From positions 1 through 64,000 of the forward strand of contig CAJUKN010000016.1 in assembly GCA_910587485.1 (NCBI GenBank): 64,000 nt of DNA. The letters run 5' to 3'. Within the stretch, counting starts at the first letter, position 1, and each line of letters starts with the position of its first letter. Source of the stretch: an uncultured Lachnospira sp. GTDB lineage: Bacteria > Bacillota > Clostridia > Lachnospirales > Lachnospiraceae. The position numbers and the translations under genes are program-made. The notes beneath the pieces were generated by a model. It made no database searches. It saw nothing but the letters and a program-made list of their open reading frames with translations, and was not told the origin of the DNA. Shown one piece after another: positions 6,619 through 17,200 of this stretch.

Positions 6619-9399
6619 ATGGCAAAATATAGGAGGTTGAAACACACAATATTAAAAATAATAACGACAGTATTTATAAGTATGTTGTTATTAACAACAG
6701 TATTCTTACAAGAAATTATTAAAAATGATAAAAATATTGTTAAAGCATATGAACGAGCTGTTGAGTATCAATGGAACAATGCTGTATATGGCAATGGTTC
6801 TAGCGCATCAAAAAGTAAAATTATTGGAAATGCAAGTAAGGGAAATGTTATTATTGACAGCAATAGTGGTAAAATTGTTCCAGATTCTACAGATGGAATT
6901 GCTTTTCATTATACAGCTGTTCCAGTTGAGACAAATTTTACATTAAGGGCAAAAGTTACGGTCAATAGTTGGACATTTACAAATGGGCAGGAAGGCTTTG
7001 GATTGATGGCAACAGATTGGGTTGGTGCGCATGAAGGGATATGTTGGACAAATTCATATATGCTGGGGGCATCCAGAATTGATTATTATATTGATAAGAA
7101 GACCCATGAACCAGTCACCAATACCAATTCAGCATACTCAACAAAAATTAGGCAAAATATTGGTATACTGGGGCAAGAAAAGAAAGGCGTTACATTAGAT
7201 AATATTCAAGCACTTGAGGCAAATGATACACAAACAATAAAAGATGATTATAGGTCGTCAAGGATTCCTATGAATCTTATGGAAGAATATCTTGTTTCAG
7301 GAAATATTATTGGTAATGAATCCAATCATTTGCAAACTACTGTGGATAACCCAATAACACAGATGTATTTAACGATTCAAAAAAATAATACAGGATATTT
7401 TCTTCAATATGAAGATATGAGTGGATATATATATACACACCAATATTATAATCCAACAGCTTTGCAAAAAATTGATGCAGAATATGTATATGTTGGATTT
7501 TATGCAGCAAGAACAACAAATATCACATTTTCAGATATAACCTTTTCAACAATTCCAGCTTCACAAGATGAACAAGCAAAAGAGCCTCCAGTTGAAAAGA
7601 TAGCCGTTAATAAAAGTGTGCAATCACTTACAACTACAGGAATAAGTGATTATCAGCTTGAATTTACAGCTAACTGTGATGGCAAGGTTTCTGTGACAGA
7701 TAATAGTGGTAAAACAATAGCACAAGACGTTAAGGTAACAGCAAATAAATCTGCATTTGTTGCACAGGCTAAACTTGAAGGGGGACGAAATGTATTTACT
7801 TTAACATTTACACCTGATAAAGAGTATCACCCTGATAATGATATATATAAAGTAATGGAATCGTATGAGCCTATTCAAGTAAAACATACTGTTACATATA
7901 AAACATATGGAAAACCGGGACAAGCAATTTATGTTGCACCCAATGCCGTAGGTGATGGAAGTAAAGAAAGCCCAATGAATATTTACAGTGCAGTGCAATA
8001 TATTCAGCCGGGACAGCAAATTATTCTTACAGAAGGAACCTATCTTCTCAATAAAACATTAAATATAGCAAGAGGCATTGATGGTACACCAGATAATCCT
8101 ATTGTGATGATGGCTGACCCACAGGCTTCAAGCAGACCTATTTTAGACTTTCAAGGAATGTCATCAGGTGTTATTTTGGGAGGAAGTTATTGGTATGTAA
8201 AGGGATTTGATGTGATTCATTCACAAAATTCTAAAAATGGTTTTATTGTTGCTGGAAATCATAATGTATTAAATGAAATTCATGCTTACTATAATGGAAA
8301 TACAGGTATTTCAATATCTAGGTATAAAGATACCGATGAAAAAGAGCGATGGCCTTCCTATAATTTAATTTTAAATTGTACATCTTATAATAATGCAGAT
8401 ATGGGATATGAGGATGCTGATGGATTTGCAGCAAAGATTACATCAGGAGTAGGAAATGTATTTGATGGCTGTATCGCGCATCATAATGCAGATGATGGCT
8501 GGGATTTATTTGCCAAAGTGCAGATAGGAACGATTGGTTCTGTAACAATAAGAAATTGTGTTGCATATGAAAATGGATATGTCATTAAAGATGATGATGG
8601 AAATCTTGATATCAATGGCAATCATAAAATTAATGCAGGGAATGGCAATGGATTTAAAATGGGAGGTGATAGTCTAAGCGGATATCATATCCTTGAAAAT
8701 AGTGTTTCATATTGTAATAAGACAAAGGGAATTGACTCCAATTCATGTCCAGATATTCAAGTGAAAAAATGTGTATCATATAATAACGGAAATGCCAATA
8801 TAGCATTATATACAGGAAATGCACCAAATACAGATTATAGTATGCAGTATACGATATCTTATAAAAATAATAATAATGTAACAGAGATTATTAGACCTAA
8901 AGGGATACAAGATACAAATAAATATGATAATGATACAAATTATTTTTGGCGATGGACATCAGGAAATAAAGTTCATAACAGTGCAGATGGAAAACTTGGT
9001 GTGGCAAATTGGTTTGCTTCTTTAGATACGAATAGAGAGCCGACTAGAAATGCAGATGGAACCATTCATTTTGGGGATTTATTTACATTTACAGACAAAG
9101 CGCCAGAAGTTGTCCAGTTAAATGGTTATGATAATACAAAGGGGATGGTTTCGCCAATATATGATGTATTTCCAGATATTTATGGCAATTCGCCAACAAA
9201 AATTAACTATGGCGATATAGATGGTAATGGTGATATTAATACACGTGATGCTGTGCTATTAAAAAAATATTTGGCAAAAATGCAGGTTGTTATTGATGAG
9301 AAAGCTGCAGATGTCAATGTTGATGGTGATATTGATATACAAGATGCCATCTTATTGATGAAATATCTTGCTAAAATGGATATTACTTTGGGAAAATAA
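6619..9399 (+). CDS. Secreted PL9-type pectate lyase with C-terminal dockerin
   Basis: This 926-residue extracellular enzyme is predicted to cleave polygalacturonate by calcium-dependent beta-elimination. In order it has a signal peptide (about 1-38), a beta-rich lectin-like domain (about 45-320), an Ig-like domain (about 325-430), a PL9-like right-handed beta-helix (about 435-830) and a type I dockerin (about 863-926: GDIDGNGDINTRDAVLL then DVNVDGDIDIQDAILL). The helix shows the family blocks NCTSYNNAD, EDADGFAAK (near residue 600, with the likely catalytic Lys and Ca-binding Asp residues) and GNGNGFKMGG. The ATG at 6619 follows GGGAGGGG. It is the first of three paralogs. The dockerin implies binding to a cohesin that is not in this window. 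Confidence 0.88.
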   Translation: MAKYRRLKHTILKIITTVFISMLLLTTVFLQEIIKNDKNIVKAYERAVEYQWNNAVYGNGSSASKSKIIGNASKGNVIIDSNSGKIVPDSTDGIAFHYTAVPVETNFTLRAKVTVNSWTFTNGQEGFGLMATDWVGAHEGICWTNSYMLGASRIDYYIDKKTHEPVTNTNSAYSTKIRQNIGILGQEKKGVTLDNIQALEANDTQTIKDDYRSSRIPMNLMEEYLVSGNIIGNESNHLQTTVDNPITQMYLTIQKNNTGYFLQYEDMSGYIYTHQYYNPTALQKIDAEYVYVGFYAARTTNITFSDITFSTIPASQDEQAKEPPVEKIAVNKSVQSLTTTGISDYQLEFTANCDGKVSVTDNSGKTIAQDVKVTANKSAFVAQAKLEGGRNVFTLTFTPDKEYHPDNDIYKVMESYEPIQVKHTVTYKTYGKPGQAIYVAPNAVGDGSKESPMNIYSAVQYIQPGQQIILTEGTYLLNKTLNIARGIDGTPDNPIVMMADPQASSRPILDFQGMSSGVILGGSYWYVKGFDVIHSQNSKNGFIVAGNHNVLNEIHAYYNGNTGISISRYKDTDEKERWPSYNLILNCTSYNNADMGYEDADGFAAKITSGVGNVFDGCIAHHNADDGWDLFAKVQIGTIGSVTIRNCVAYENGYVIKDDDGNLDINGNHKINAGNGNGFKMGGDSLSGYHILENSVSYCNKTKGIDSNSCPDIQVKKCVSYNNGNANIALYTGNAPNTDYSMQYTISYKNNNNVTEIIRPKGIQDTNKYDNDTNYFWRWTSGNKVHNSADGKLGVANWFASLDTNREPTRNADGTIHFGDLFTFTDKAPEVVQLNGYDNTKGMVSPIYDVFPDIYGNSPTKINYGDIDGNGDINTRDAVLLKKYLAKMQVVIDEKAADVNVDGDIDIQDAILLMKYLAKMDITLGK

Positions 9400-9564
9400 A
9401 AAATAAGTCAATATTATACAAGTGATATATAAATGTGTTTTATTGTGATAAATAGATGTGATAAAATAAACTTATAGAAAAATGATTTTGTATATTTTTT
9501 AGAACACAATATGAATATTTTGAAAAAATTGTAACATTTATACAAAAAAATTGTAATAATATAA

Positions 9565-9627
9565 GCATTTTGCTGTTAAAATGCCAAAATATATAGTTGA
9601 CAATAACAGGGGGGTTAATGCTATAAT
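9565..9627 (+). promoter_or_regulatory. Hairpin and promoter before the second PL9 gene
   Basis: GCATTTT (9565-9571) and AAAATGC (9578-9584) form a small hairpin that may end the previous transcript. TTGACA (9597-9602) and TATAAT (9622-9627) follow with a long 19-bp spacer containing GGGGGG. A perfect -10 and -35 with long spacing suggests regulated use. The rest of the 306-bp gap is AT-rich with nothing else recognised. Confidence 0.55.
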
Positions 9628-9705
9628 TAATTATGATTGGACATGTATAGATTTGAGAGGTCTTAACGTGACAACAAAATTTTATAAAGGAGGGATAGCC
9701 TAATT

Positions 9706-12700
9706 ATGAAAAATAAAAAGGCAAAAAAGGTTTTAGCTTTAGTCATGGTCTTTATTCTTGTGGCAGCGTTTGTGCCATTTGAATGGAATTTTGCATTGAC
9801 TCCAGTTAAAGCTGAAACAAAGAACTATTCTTTTGAAGCTTCATCGCTTACAGCAGCAGCAGACAAGGAAGTAGTTGAAGAAGGTACAGTGCTTGGTAAT
9901 GTATTTAAAGTAGTAGGCAGTGTAACAAAAAGAGTTTCTAGTGGTGCTGTCAAAAGCATTGAAGTCAACAAAGCTGAGACAGCTAGCCTTGATTTTACAG
10001 TTGAGGGAACAGCAACATTAACAATCAATGTTGGCAGTACAGGTGGTTCTAATACTTCTATTGTAGCTGTAAAAGGTGTTGATGGACTTGTAGCAGATAA
10101 AGCAGGCAATAAGTTTACAACAGTAACAGGAACAACAGGAGTAGATGCTACATATGAATTAAGTGCAGGTACTTATTCAATTATTTGTCCATTAGGTACA
10201 GGTGTTATAGGAACAGATAGCACAGGTGCAGAAAAGGATGTTGCAGAGATAAGAGGTTTCCGTGTTTATTCCATTACAATGGAAGATGTCGCTGGTTCAG
10301 CAGTAACAACAAAAGAAACTACATTTGAAGCTTCATCACTTACCGCAGCCGCTGATAAGGAAGCAGTTGAAGAAGGTACACTTCTTAGTGATGTATTTAA
10401 AGTAGTAGGCAGTGTAACAAAGAGAGTTTCTAGTGGTGCAGTAAAGAGTATTGAAGTAAACAAGGCTGAGACAGCTAGCCTTGATTTTACAGTTACTGGA
10501 ACAGCAACATTAACAATCAATGTTGGCAGTACAGGTGGTTCTAATACTTCTATTGTAGCTGTAAAAGGTGTTGATGGACTTGTAGCAGATAAAGCAGGCA
10601 ATAAGTTTACAACAGTAACAGGAACAACAGGAGTAGATGCTACATATGAATTAAGTGCAGGTACTTATTCAATTATTTGTCCATTAGGTACAGGTGTTAT
10701 AGGAACAGATAGTACAGGTGCAGAAAAGGATGTTGCAGAGATAAGAGGTTTCCGTGTTTATTCTATTACAATGACTGAAGTTACAGGAGGTGAGCGTCCA
10801 GACCGTAAAGCATGGGCAGATGTTGCTGCTCCTGTAATTGGTGATATTGTAGCAAGTGGTTCAACAATTACTGTTCCATATACAATGGATATCAGTTATG
10901 ATGGTGCTGACAAAGTAGTGGTTACAATGACAAGTGCTGACGGCAGTGTAAAGACAGCAACAGGTGCTAAGACAAATGCTTCTGTAGAGTTTAAAGACAT
11001 TACATCTTCAGGCACATATACATTCTCAATCGTTGCAATGAGAGAGAATGAAGCTGATAAGGCAGGAGCAGAGACAAAGGTATTTGAGTTCTTACTTCCA
11101 TTGGCAACACCACAAGTTGGGTCTGCTACAAGTGTAGGAAATGGTACTATTGAGTTGGAATGGACAGCCGTTCCAGAAGCTACAGAGTATGAAGTTTCTT
11201 ACAGCAGTGATGGCGGAAATAATTTTAGTGATGCAAAGACAACAACAGATACAAAATATCAAGTAACAGGTCTTACAATTGGTCAAACATATACATTTAA
11301 AGTTGTTGCTAAGAGAGGTAGTGAGGTTTCACAGGCTGGCACAATTATTGGTACAGCTACACAAGATGCACAATCTAAGTGGGCAAATGCTACTTATGGT
11401 AATGGTGCAAGTGCTTCAAAGGATAAGATAACAGGAAGTGCAAATGATGGTTCTGTTACAATTGAAAGTCATAGTGGTAAGATTGTACCGGGTTCTACAG
11501 ATGGACTTTCATTCCATTATACAGCTGTTCCAAAAGGCACAAACTTTACATTAAAGGCAAAGGTTACAGTAGATACATGGATTCTTTCTAATGGACAGGA
11601 AGGCTTTGGTATGATGGCTACAGACTGGGTTGGCGCACATGATGGTCTTTGCTGGACAAACTCATATATGTTAGGCGCTTCTAAGAGTGAGTATTTTGTT
11701 GATATGGAAACAAAAGAAGTGACAACAAACACAGATTCTACAGTGTCAGCTAAGATTACGCAAAAACTTGGAATGTTAGCTCAGGAGAAGAAAGGTGTTA
11801 CACTTGACAATCTTTCAAAGTTGGAAGCAAATGATACAGCTACAGTACAAAATGACTTTAAGGTATCATCTGTTCCTATGGATTTTGCAGAAGGACATCT
11901 TTATTCTACAGTCGATGAAAATGGTAAAGTAGTAGCATGTACAATGAATACAATTGGAAATGCAGCATCAGAGGTAGCAGGTACAGTAAGTAATCCTATA
12001 ACAGAGATGTATCTTACAATTCAAAAGAACAATACAGGTTACTTCCTTACATATACAGATATGAATGGCAACGAGTATACAAAGAAATACTATGAGCCAG
12101 ATGCACTTGAAAAAGTTGATACAGATTTTGTCTATGTTGGTTTTTATGCATCAAGAAATGCAACAGCAACATTTTCAGATATTGAGTTTAAGACTATCCT
12201 AGCTTCTGATGATGCAGAAGCAGAGGGTCGTCCAGTTGAATATATTTCAGTAAATACAACTGTACAGTCACCTACATCAACAGGTGTAAGCGAGTACAAT
12301 TTGAATTTCACAGCAAACTGTGATGGTGTAGTATCTGCTGTTAATGCAGCAGGACAAACACTTGCAGAAGGTGTTGAAGTAAAAGCTAACAAATCAGTAT
12401 TTGTTGCTAAGGTTGAACTTGCTAGTGGTAATAATGTATTTAATTTAGTATTTAAGCCAAATGATGGTTATCATCCTGATAATGACCCATATAAGATGAT
12501 GGAATCTTATGATGAAGTTACTATTGAACATACAGTAACTTATAAGACATATGGTAATCCGGGTCAAGCTATCTATGTAGCTCCAGAAGCAAATGGTTCA
12601 GGTACCAAAGAAGACCCAATGAGCATTTATAATGCTGTTAAATTTGTTCAGCCAGGACAGCAGATTATTATAAAAGAAGGTACATACCTTCTTGACAGCA

Positions 12701-14004
12701 CAGTAAAGGTAGCAAGAGGTGTTGATGGTACAGCTGAAAATCCAATTGTGATGATGGCTGACCCACAAGCTTCAAGCAGACCAGTATTTGATTTTCAAGG
12801 ATTATGTGCTGGTATGATATTTGCAGGTAATCATTGGTATATCAAGGGATTTGATGTTATCCATTCACAGGATGCACAAAAAGGTGTTCAAGTTTCAGGT
12901 AACAATAATACACTTGACCAAGTAAATGCGTACTATAATGGCAGTACAGGTATTCAGATTAGCCGATATCTTACAACAGATGAATTTGAATTATGGCCAG
13001 AAAACAACTTGATATTAAATTGTACTTCATATAATAATGCCGATGCAGGTTGTGAAGATGCTGATGGCTTTGCAGCGAAACTTACAGTAGGTAATGGCAA
13101 TGTATTTGATGGTTGTATGGCATATTACAATGCAGATGATGGTTGGGACCTTTTTGCTAAGGTTCAAACAGGTTCAATTGGTGCCGTTACAGTTAAGAAT
13201 TGTGTAGCATTTAAGAATGGTTATGTTAAAGTTAATTCAGATAAATCAACAGATAGACATGTAGATTCTGTATATGACCTTGATATGTCTGGTCGAGTTA
13301 TCGATGCTGGTAATGGTAATGGTTTCAAGTTAGGCGGAGATAGCATGAGCGGTTATCATGTACTTGAAAATTCAGTAGTTTATGATAACAAAGCAAAAGG
13401 TATTGATTCAAACTCATGTCCAGATATTCAAGTAAAGGGTTGTGTAACTTATAATAATGGCAATCCAAACGTAGCATTCTATACAAATAATGCTGCAAAT
13501 ACAGACTTTGCTATGAAGTATACAGTTTCTTACAGACAAGGTACAGATGTTGCAGAGAATGTTAAGCCAAGAGGTACACAGGATGTAACAAAGTATGATA
13601 ATGATACCAATTACTTATGGAAGTGGATATCAAGTGTTCCATCTACAAAAGCAAATGATGTAGTTGTTAAGGGAGCATATGATAGTTCAGACGAGAAACT
13701 TGCTGTTAATACATGGTTTGAATCTCTTGATACAACACAAGAAATTACAAGAAATGCAGACGGAACATTGAATTTTGGACCATTGTTTAAGTTTACAGAT
13801 AAGGCTCCAGCAGAGCTTAGAGCAAATGGTTTTGATGGTTCAAAAGCAACAAAGTCAGCAACGATTTCTGTTTATCAATCAGTTCCAGCTCCAGCAACAG
13901 GCGACTCATCAAATATGTGGGTATATGCAATTATCTTGATTGTAGCAGCTGTTGGCGTAGCAGCTTGTGTAATTGTTACAATAAGAAAGAAAAAGAATCA
14001 ATAA
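9706..14004 (+). CDS. Cell-surface PL9-type pectate lyase with duplicated N-terminal modules
   Basis: This 1,432-residue surface enzyme is paralogous to its neighbours. It has a signal peptide ending at VKA (about 36), two almost identical modules (43-195 and 207-359), an Ig-like domain (about 372-460), a fibronectin III domain (about 465-550), the lectin-like domain (about 557-850), another Ig-like domain and the PL9 helix (about 956-1370, with EDADGFAAK near 1117 and GNGNGFKLGG near 1203). It ends with APATGD, a membrane segment and RKKKNQ, which resembles a variant LPXTG sorting signal. It is therefore probably wall- or membrane-anchored, unlike the two dockerin paralogs. AAAGGAGGG lies 11 nt before the ATG. 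Confidence 0.88.
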   Translation: MKNKKAKKVLALVMVFILVAAFVPFEWNFALTPVKAETKNYSFEASSLTAAADKEVVEEGTVLGNVFKVVGSVTKRVSSGAVKSIEVNKAETASLDFTVEGTATLTINVGSTGGSNTSIVAVKGVDGLVADKAGNKFTTVTGTTGVDATYELSAGTYSIICPLGTGVIGTDSTGAEKDVAEIRGFRVYSITMEDVAGSAVTTKETTFEASSLTAAADKEAVEEGTLLSDVFKVVGSVTKRVSSGAVKSIEVNKAETASLDFTVTGTATLTINVGSTGGSNTSIVAVKGVDGLVADKAGNKFTTVTGTTGVDATYELSAGTYSIICPLGTGVIGTDSTGAEKDVAEIRGFRVYSITMTEVTGGERPDRKAWADVAAPVIGDIVASGSTITVPYTMDISYDGADKVVVTMTSADGSVKTATGAKTNASVEFKDITSSGTYTFSIVAMRENEADKAGAETKVFEFLLPLATPQVGSATSVGNGTIELEWTAVPEATEYEVSYSSDGGNNFSDAKTTTDTKYQVTGLTIGQTYTFKVVAKRGSEVSQAGTIIGTATQDAQSKWANATYGNGASASKDKITGSANDGSVTIESHSGKIVPGSTDGLSFHYTAVPKGTNFTLKAKVTVDTWILSNGQEGFGMMATDWVGAHDGLCWTNSYMLGASKSEYFVDMETKEVTTNTDSTVSAKITQKLGMLAQEKKGVTLDNLSKLEANDTATVQNDFKVSSVPMDFAEGHLYSTVDENGKVVACTMNTIGNAASEVAGTVSNPITEMYLTIQKNNTGYFLTYTDMNGNEYTKKYYEPDALEKVDTDFVYVGFYASRNATATFSDIEFKTILASDDAEAEGRPVEYISVNTTVQSPTSTGVSEYNLNFTANCDGVVSAVNAAGQTLAEGVEVKANKSVFVAKVELASGNNVFNLVFKPNDGYHPDNDPYKMMESYDEVTIEHTVTYKTYGNPGQAIYVAPEANGSGTKEDPMSIYNAVKFVQPGQQIIIKEGTYLLDSTVKVARGVDGTAENPIVMMADPQASSRPVFDFQGLCAGMIFAGNHWYIKGFDVIHSQDAQKGVQVSGNNNTLDQVNAYYNGSTGIQISRYLTTDEFELWPENNLILNCTSYNNADAGCEDADGFAAKLTVGNGNVFDGCMAYYNADDGWDLFAKVQTGSIGAVTVKNCVAFKNGYVKVNSDKSTDRHVDSVYDLDMSGRVIDAGNGNGFKLGGDSMSGYHVLENSVVYDNKAKGIDSNSCPDIQVKGCVTYNNGNPNVAFYTNNAANTDFAMKYTVSYRQGTDVAENVKPRGTQDVTKYDNDTNYLWKWISSVPSTKANDVVVKGAYDSSDEKLAVNTWFESLDTTQEITRNADGTLNFGPLFKFTDKAPAELRANGFDGSKATKSATISVYQSVPAPATGDSSNMWVYAIILIVAAVGVAACVIVTIRKKKNQ
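9832..10815 (+). repeat. 492-bp in-frame tandem duplication
   Basis: Two direct copies with a 164-codon period begin at 9832 (FEASSLTAAADKE) and 10324. From about 10016 to 10280 and from 10508 to 10772 the DNA is almost unchanged, with only scattered single-base differences, so the duplication is recent or kept uniform by gene conversion. The second copy fades after about 10773. Confidence 0.9.
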
Positions 14005-14036
14005 TAAATAACATATAATCGTTATTTATATATGGT

Positions 14037-14065
14037 GGCATAGTCGTAAGACTATGCCATTTTTT
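14037..14065 (+). terminator. Terminator of the anchored PL9 gene
   Basis: GGCATAGTC (14037-14045) and GACTATGCC (14050-14058) form a perfect 9-bp stem with a GTAA loop, followed by ATTTTTT. Confidence 0.9.
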
Positions 14066-14182
14066 GGTTTATACAAAAGATATTTAATGTATCCAATCTT
14101 AAATTTGCTGAATTTTAGCACACAAAAGTGATATATGGATTAATAAAATTGTTGTAGAATAATTTTTTGATGAATACGAATA

Positions 14183-14212
14183 TTGACAATTATAAGTATA
14201 ATTATGTAAAAT
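14183..14212 (+). promoter_or_regulatory. Promoter of the third PL9 gene
   Basis: TTGACA (14183-14188) and TAAAAT (14207-14212) have an 18-bp spacer, 79 bp before the start codon. Confidence 0.5.
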
Positions 14213-14290
14213 TAAAGATGTAAAGTTTGTAAAACTTAAAATAGTTTAAGTGACAAACAAAATTTAATAGTATTATTTGAAGGAGGTATT

Positions 14291-17200
14291 ATGATTAAAA
14301 AGAGAAGATTTTTGGCACTGGCTTCTGCTGTGATTTTGGCTGTATCTGGAATCCCAACAAATTTTATTTCAGTTAAAGCTGCACAGCCAGAAACGCAGTT
14401 GACACAAAATTCCGAAAGCAAAAGTGCATCCAATGCACAAGTTTGGGATGCCACAGCATTACTTGCAGCAGTTGAAAAAGAAGATAATGGACTGATGCTT
14501 GCAGGAGGTTGGGGAGAATTAAAAGAGGATGCCAATGCGACGGATAAGATTGGTGTATCAACGTATACGCAAGCTACTGGAAATCCATCAGCAGTAGAAG
14601 GAAAGGTTCCAACAGGTGGTGCTTATATGAAATATACGGCTGCTGCCGATGGAAAATTGACTATTGCAATGAAGACAAATAAGGGAAAGAGAAGTTATAT
14701 TGTCGATTCAAAAGATAATCAATTAGAAAAGATTGAAGCAGGTACATCGGCAAGTTCTTATGACAAGGTTACAGTTGATGTAGTAAAGGGTGAAACGTAT
14801 TATGTATATACAGCAGGTTCTAAGATATGTCTGTTTGAAGTGAGCTTTTTACAAAATGCGGGTCTTTCATGGGTTGGTAATGACTTGTTAAATGCTATGG
14901 ACAAAGAAGAAAATGGATTGACAATTGTAGGTTCTGACTGGTTATTAAAACAAGAGGGAGCTCCAGTAGAGAATTTAGGAGGACTAACAGACTATATTCA
15001 ATCCAATACATCTCCTGTTGTACAAGCGGGAGCTGTTCCAACAGGTGGTGCCTATATGCAGTATACGGCTGCTGAAGAAGGAAAACTTGCAATTTATATG
15101 AAGACAAACAAAAATAAGACAAGTTATATTGTTGATTCTAAGGGAACAACGATAAAAGAAATTACAGCAGGCGCAGTAAGTTCTTATGATATTGTCACGA
15201 TTGATGTGGTTGCTAATGAAACGTATTATGTGTATACAGTAGGTTCTAAGATTTGTCTCTTTAAGGTTGAATTTTCAAAACCTCAAAAAGCAACGGATTG
15301 GGATTTAGTTGCAGCACCAGTTATTAATGAAGTTAAAGTTGATGAAGAAGGAAATTTTGAGGTGGATTTAACCTCTGTAATTGACGCATATAATGGGGCT
15401 GAAAATGTTCAAGTAACGATGTTTTATAATGGATTTGAGGTGACAACACAAAATCTGAAGGTTCAAGTAGATAAAGTCAAGTTTACACCAATGTGGAGTG
15501 GCAATTACTCATTTAAAGCTGTAGCACAAAGAACTGGAGAGGCTGACAAGGCAAGCGAGACTGTTCCATATAACAACTATGTTCTTGCTGTTAAAAAACC
15601 AGTTATTGAGCTTGCTCAAAACCGAGGCAATGGTGTTGTATATCTTGACTGGGTAAATATTACAGACGCTAATTCATTTTCTGTTTCATATAAGGCACAT
15701 GATGCACAAGAATACACTATAGCAGAGGCAGCAAATACAACAGGAAATGCTACAATTAGCGGACTTACAGCAGGGACAGCATATGATTTTAAGATTGTTG
15801 CTAAAAGAGATTCAGATGGATTTGAGTCTGCTTATGTTAAAGAAAACTTTACTGTTACACAGGAGGCTTCTCAAGATTGGTTTTTTGCAACAGTAGGTTC
15901 TGCACAGCAGACGGTTGCATCTGTAAAAGATGAACAGGGAACAGAAATACAAAAGGTAAATCTTTCTTCTAAGGATGCAACAGAAGTAAAAGTAGGAATG
16001 GAAGCTGCAAAATCCATTGTAAATACAAAAGGAACTGTTACATTTGCAGCGACAGATAATGGGAAAATTTCTGATGGTGAGGAAGGTTTCCAATATTACT
16101 ATACAATGATAAATCCTAATACAGATAATTTTGAGATGACAGCAACATTTAAAATTACAGATACATCACTCACTCCAGATAATCAATCAGGCTTTGGTAT
16201 TATTGCATCGGATATGTTGGGTTATAATTTCTGGGGTACACCAGATTATGTACATAAGCTGTTTAATAATGTATCAACACAAATGTATAGCAGCAAAGGT
16301 AAATTTGTTGGTTTAAGAGCAATTACAGGATATGAATCAATTGATACAACAAGTTTTGATGGTGTAGAACGAAAGACAGAACAGCAAAAATTTAGCAACA
16401 CTAATGCAGATTTTACAGAAGGACAAGTTTATACATTTACATTAAAGAAAACTGATGATGCATGGATTTCTATTTGTAATGGAGAAGAAAAACGATATGA
16501 AAATCTTGCAGCACTCAGTGTTCAGGAAGATGGTTCTATTTGTATAGGTGTCTTTTCTGCAAGAAAAGTTGGCGTTGAAGTTTCTGATATTACATTTACA
16601 ATGTCAGAAAGTAAAGGTGTTGGAGAAGCTGCTGTTAAAGAGAAAGTAAAACCAAATGTGATGGTTGCTTCTTCTAATACAGCAAATTCAAGCAATTATA
16701 CATATATTTGCACACCAAATGTAGATGGTGCATTAAAAGTATATGCACCAGACGGAACACTTGCAGAGACAAAGGAAATGAAAGCCGATGAAGTGGCAAG
16801 AGTGAATGTTTTAGTTAAGCAAGGTACAAATACAATTAAATCAGAATTTATACCAGATACAAAACAAGACTTAGCTAATTATGATACAATTATAAATAAT
16901 TCAACAGTAGATTATAAAGTAGTTGGCAATATAGCAAGCATACTTTATGTTTCTCCAGACGGAAAAGCGGATGCGGCAGGTACAAGAGAGGCACCTATGG
17001 ATATCTACACGGTTGTTAAATATGCACAGCCAGGTCAATATATTATGATGTTAAATGGTACATATAAGGGCGGCGATATCAAGATTGAACGAAGTGTATC
17101 AGGTACAGAAAACAAGCATATTAAGCTGGTAGCAGAGGAAGTAAACAAGGTTATTCTTGAGGGCTGTGGACTGAATATAACAGGAAGTTATTGGGATATT

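Noticed and set aside
9825..10601. Two near-identical antisense ORFs (94 and 111 codons) on the minus strand
   Set aside because: They are the shadow of the tandem duplication in the PL9 gene; their similarity only reflects the repeated DNA.
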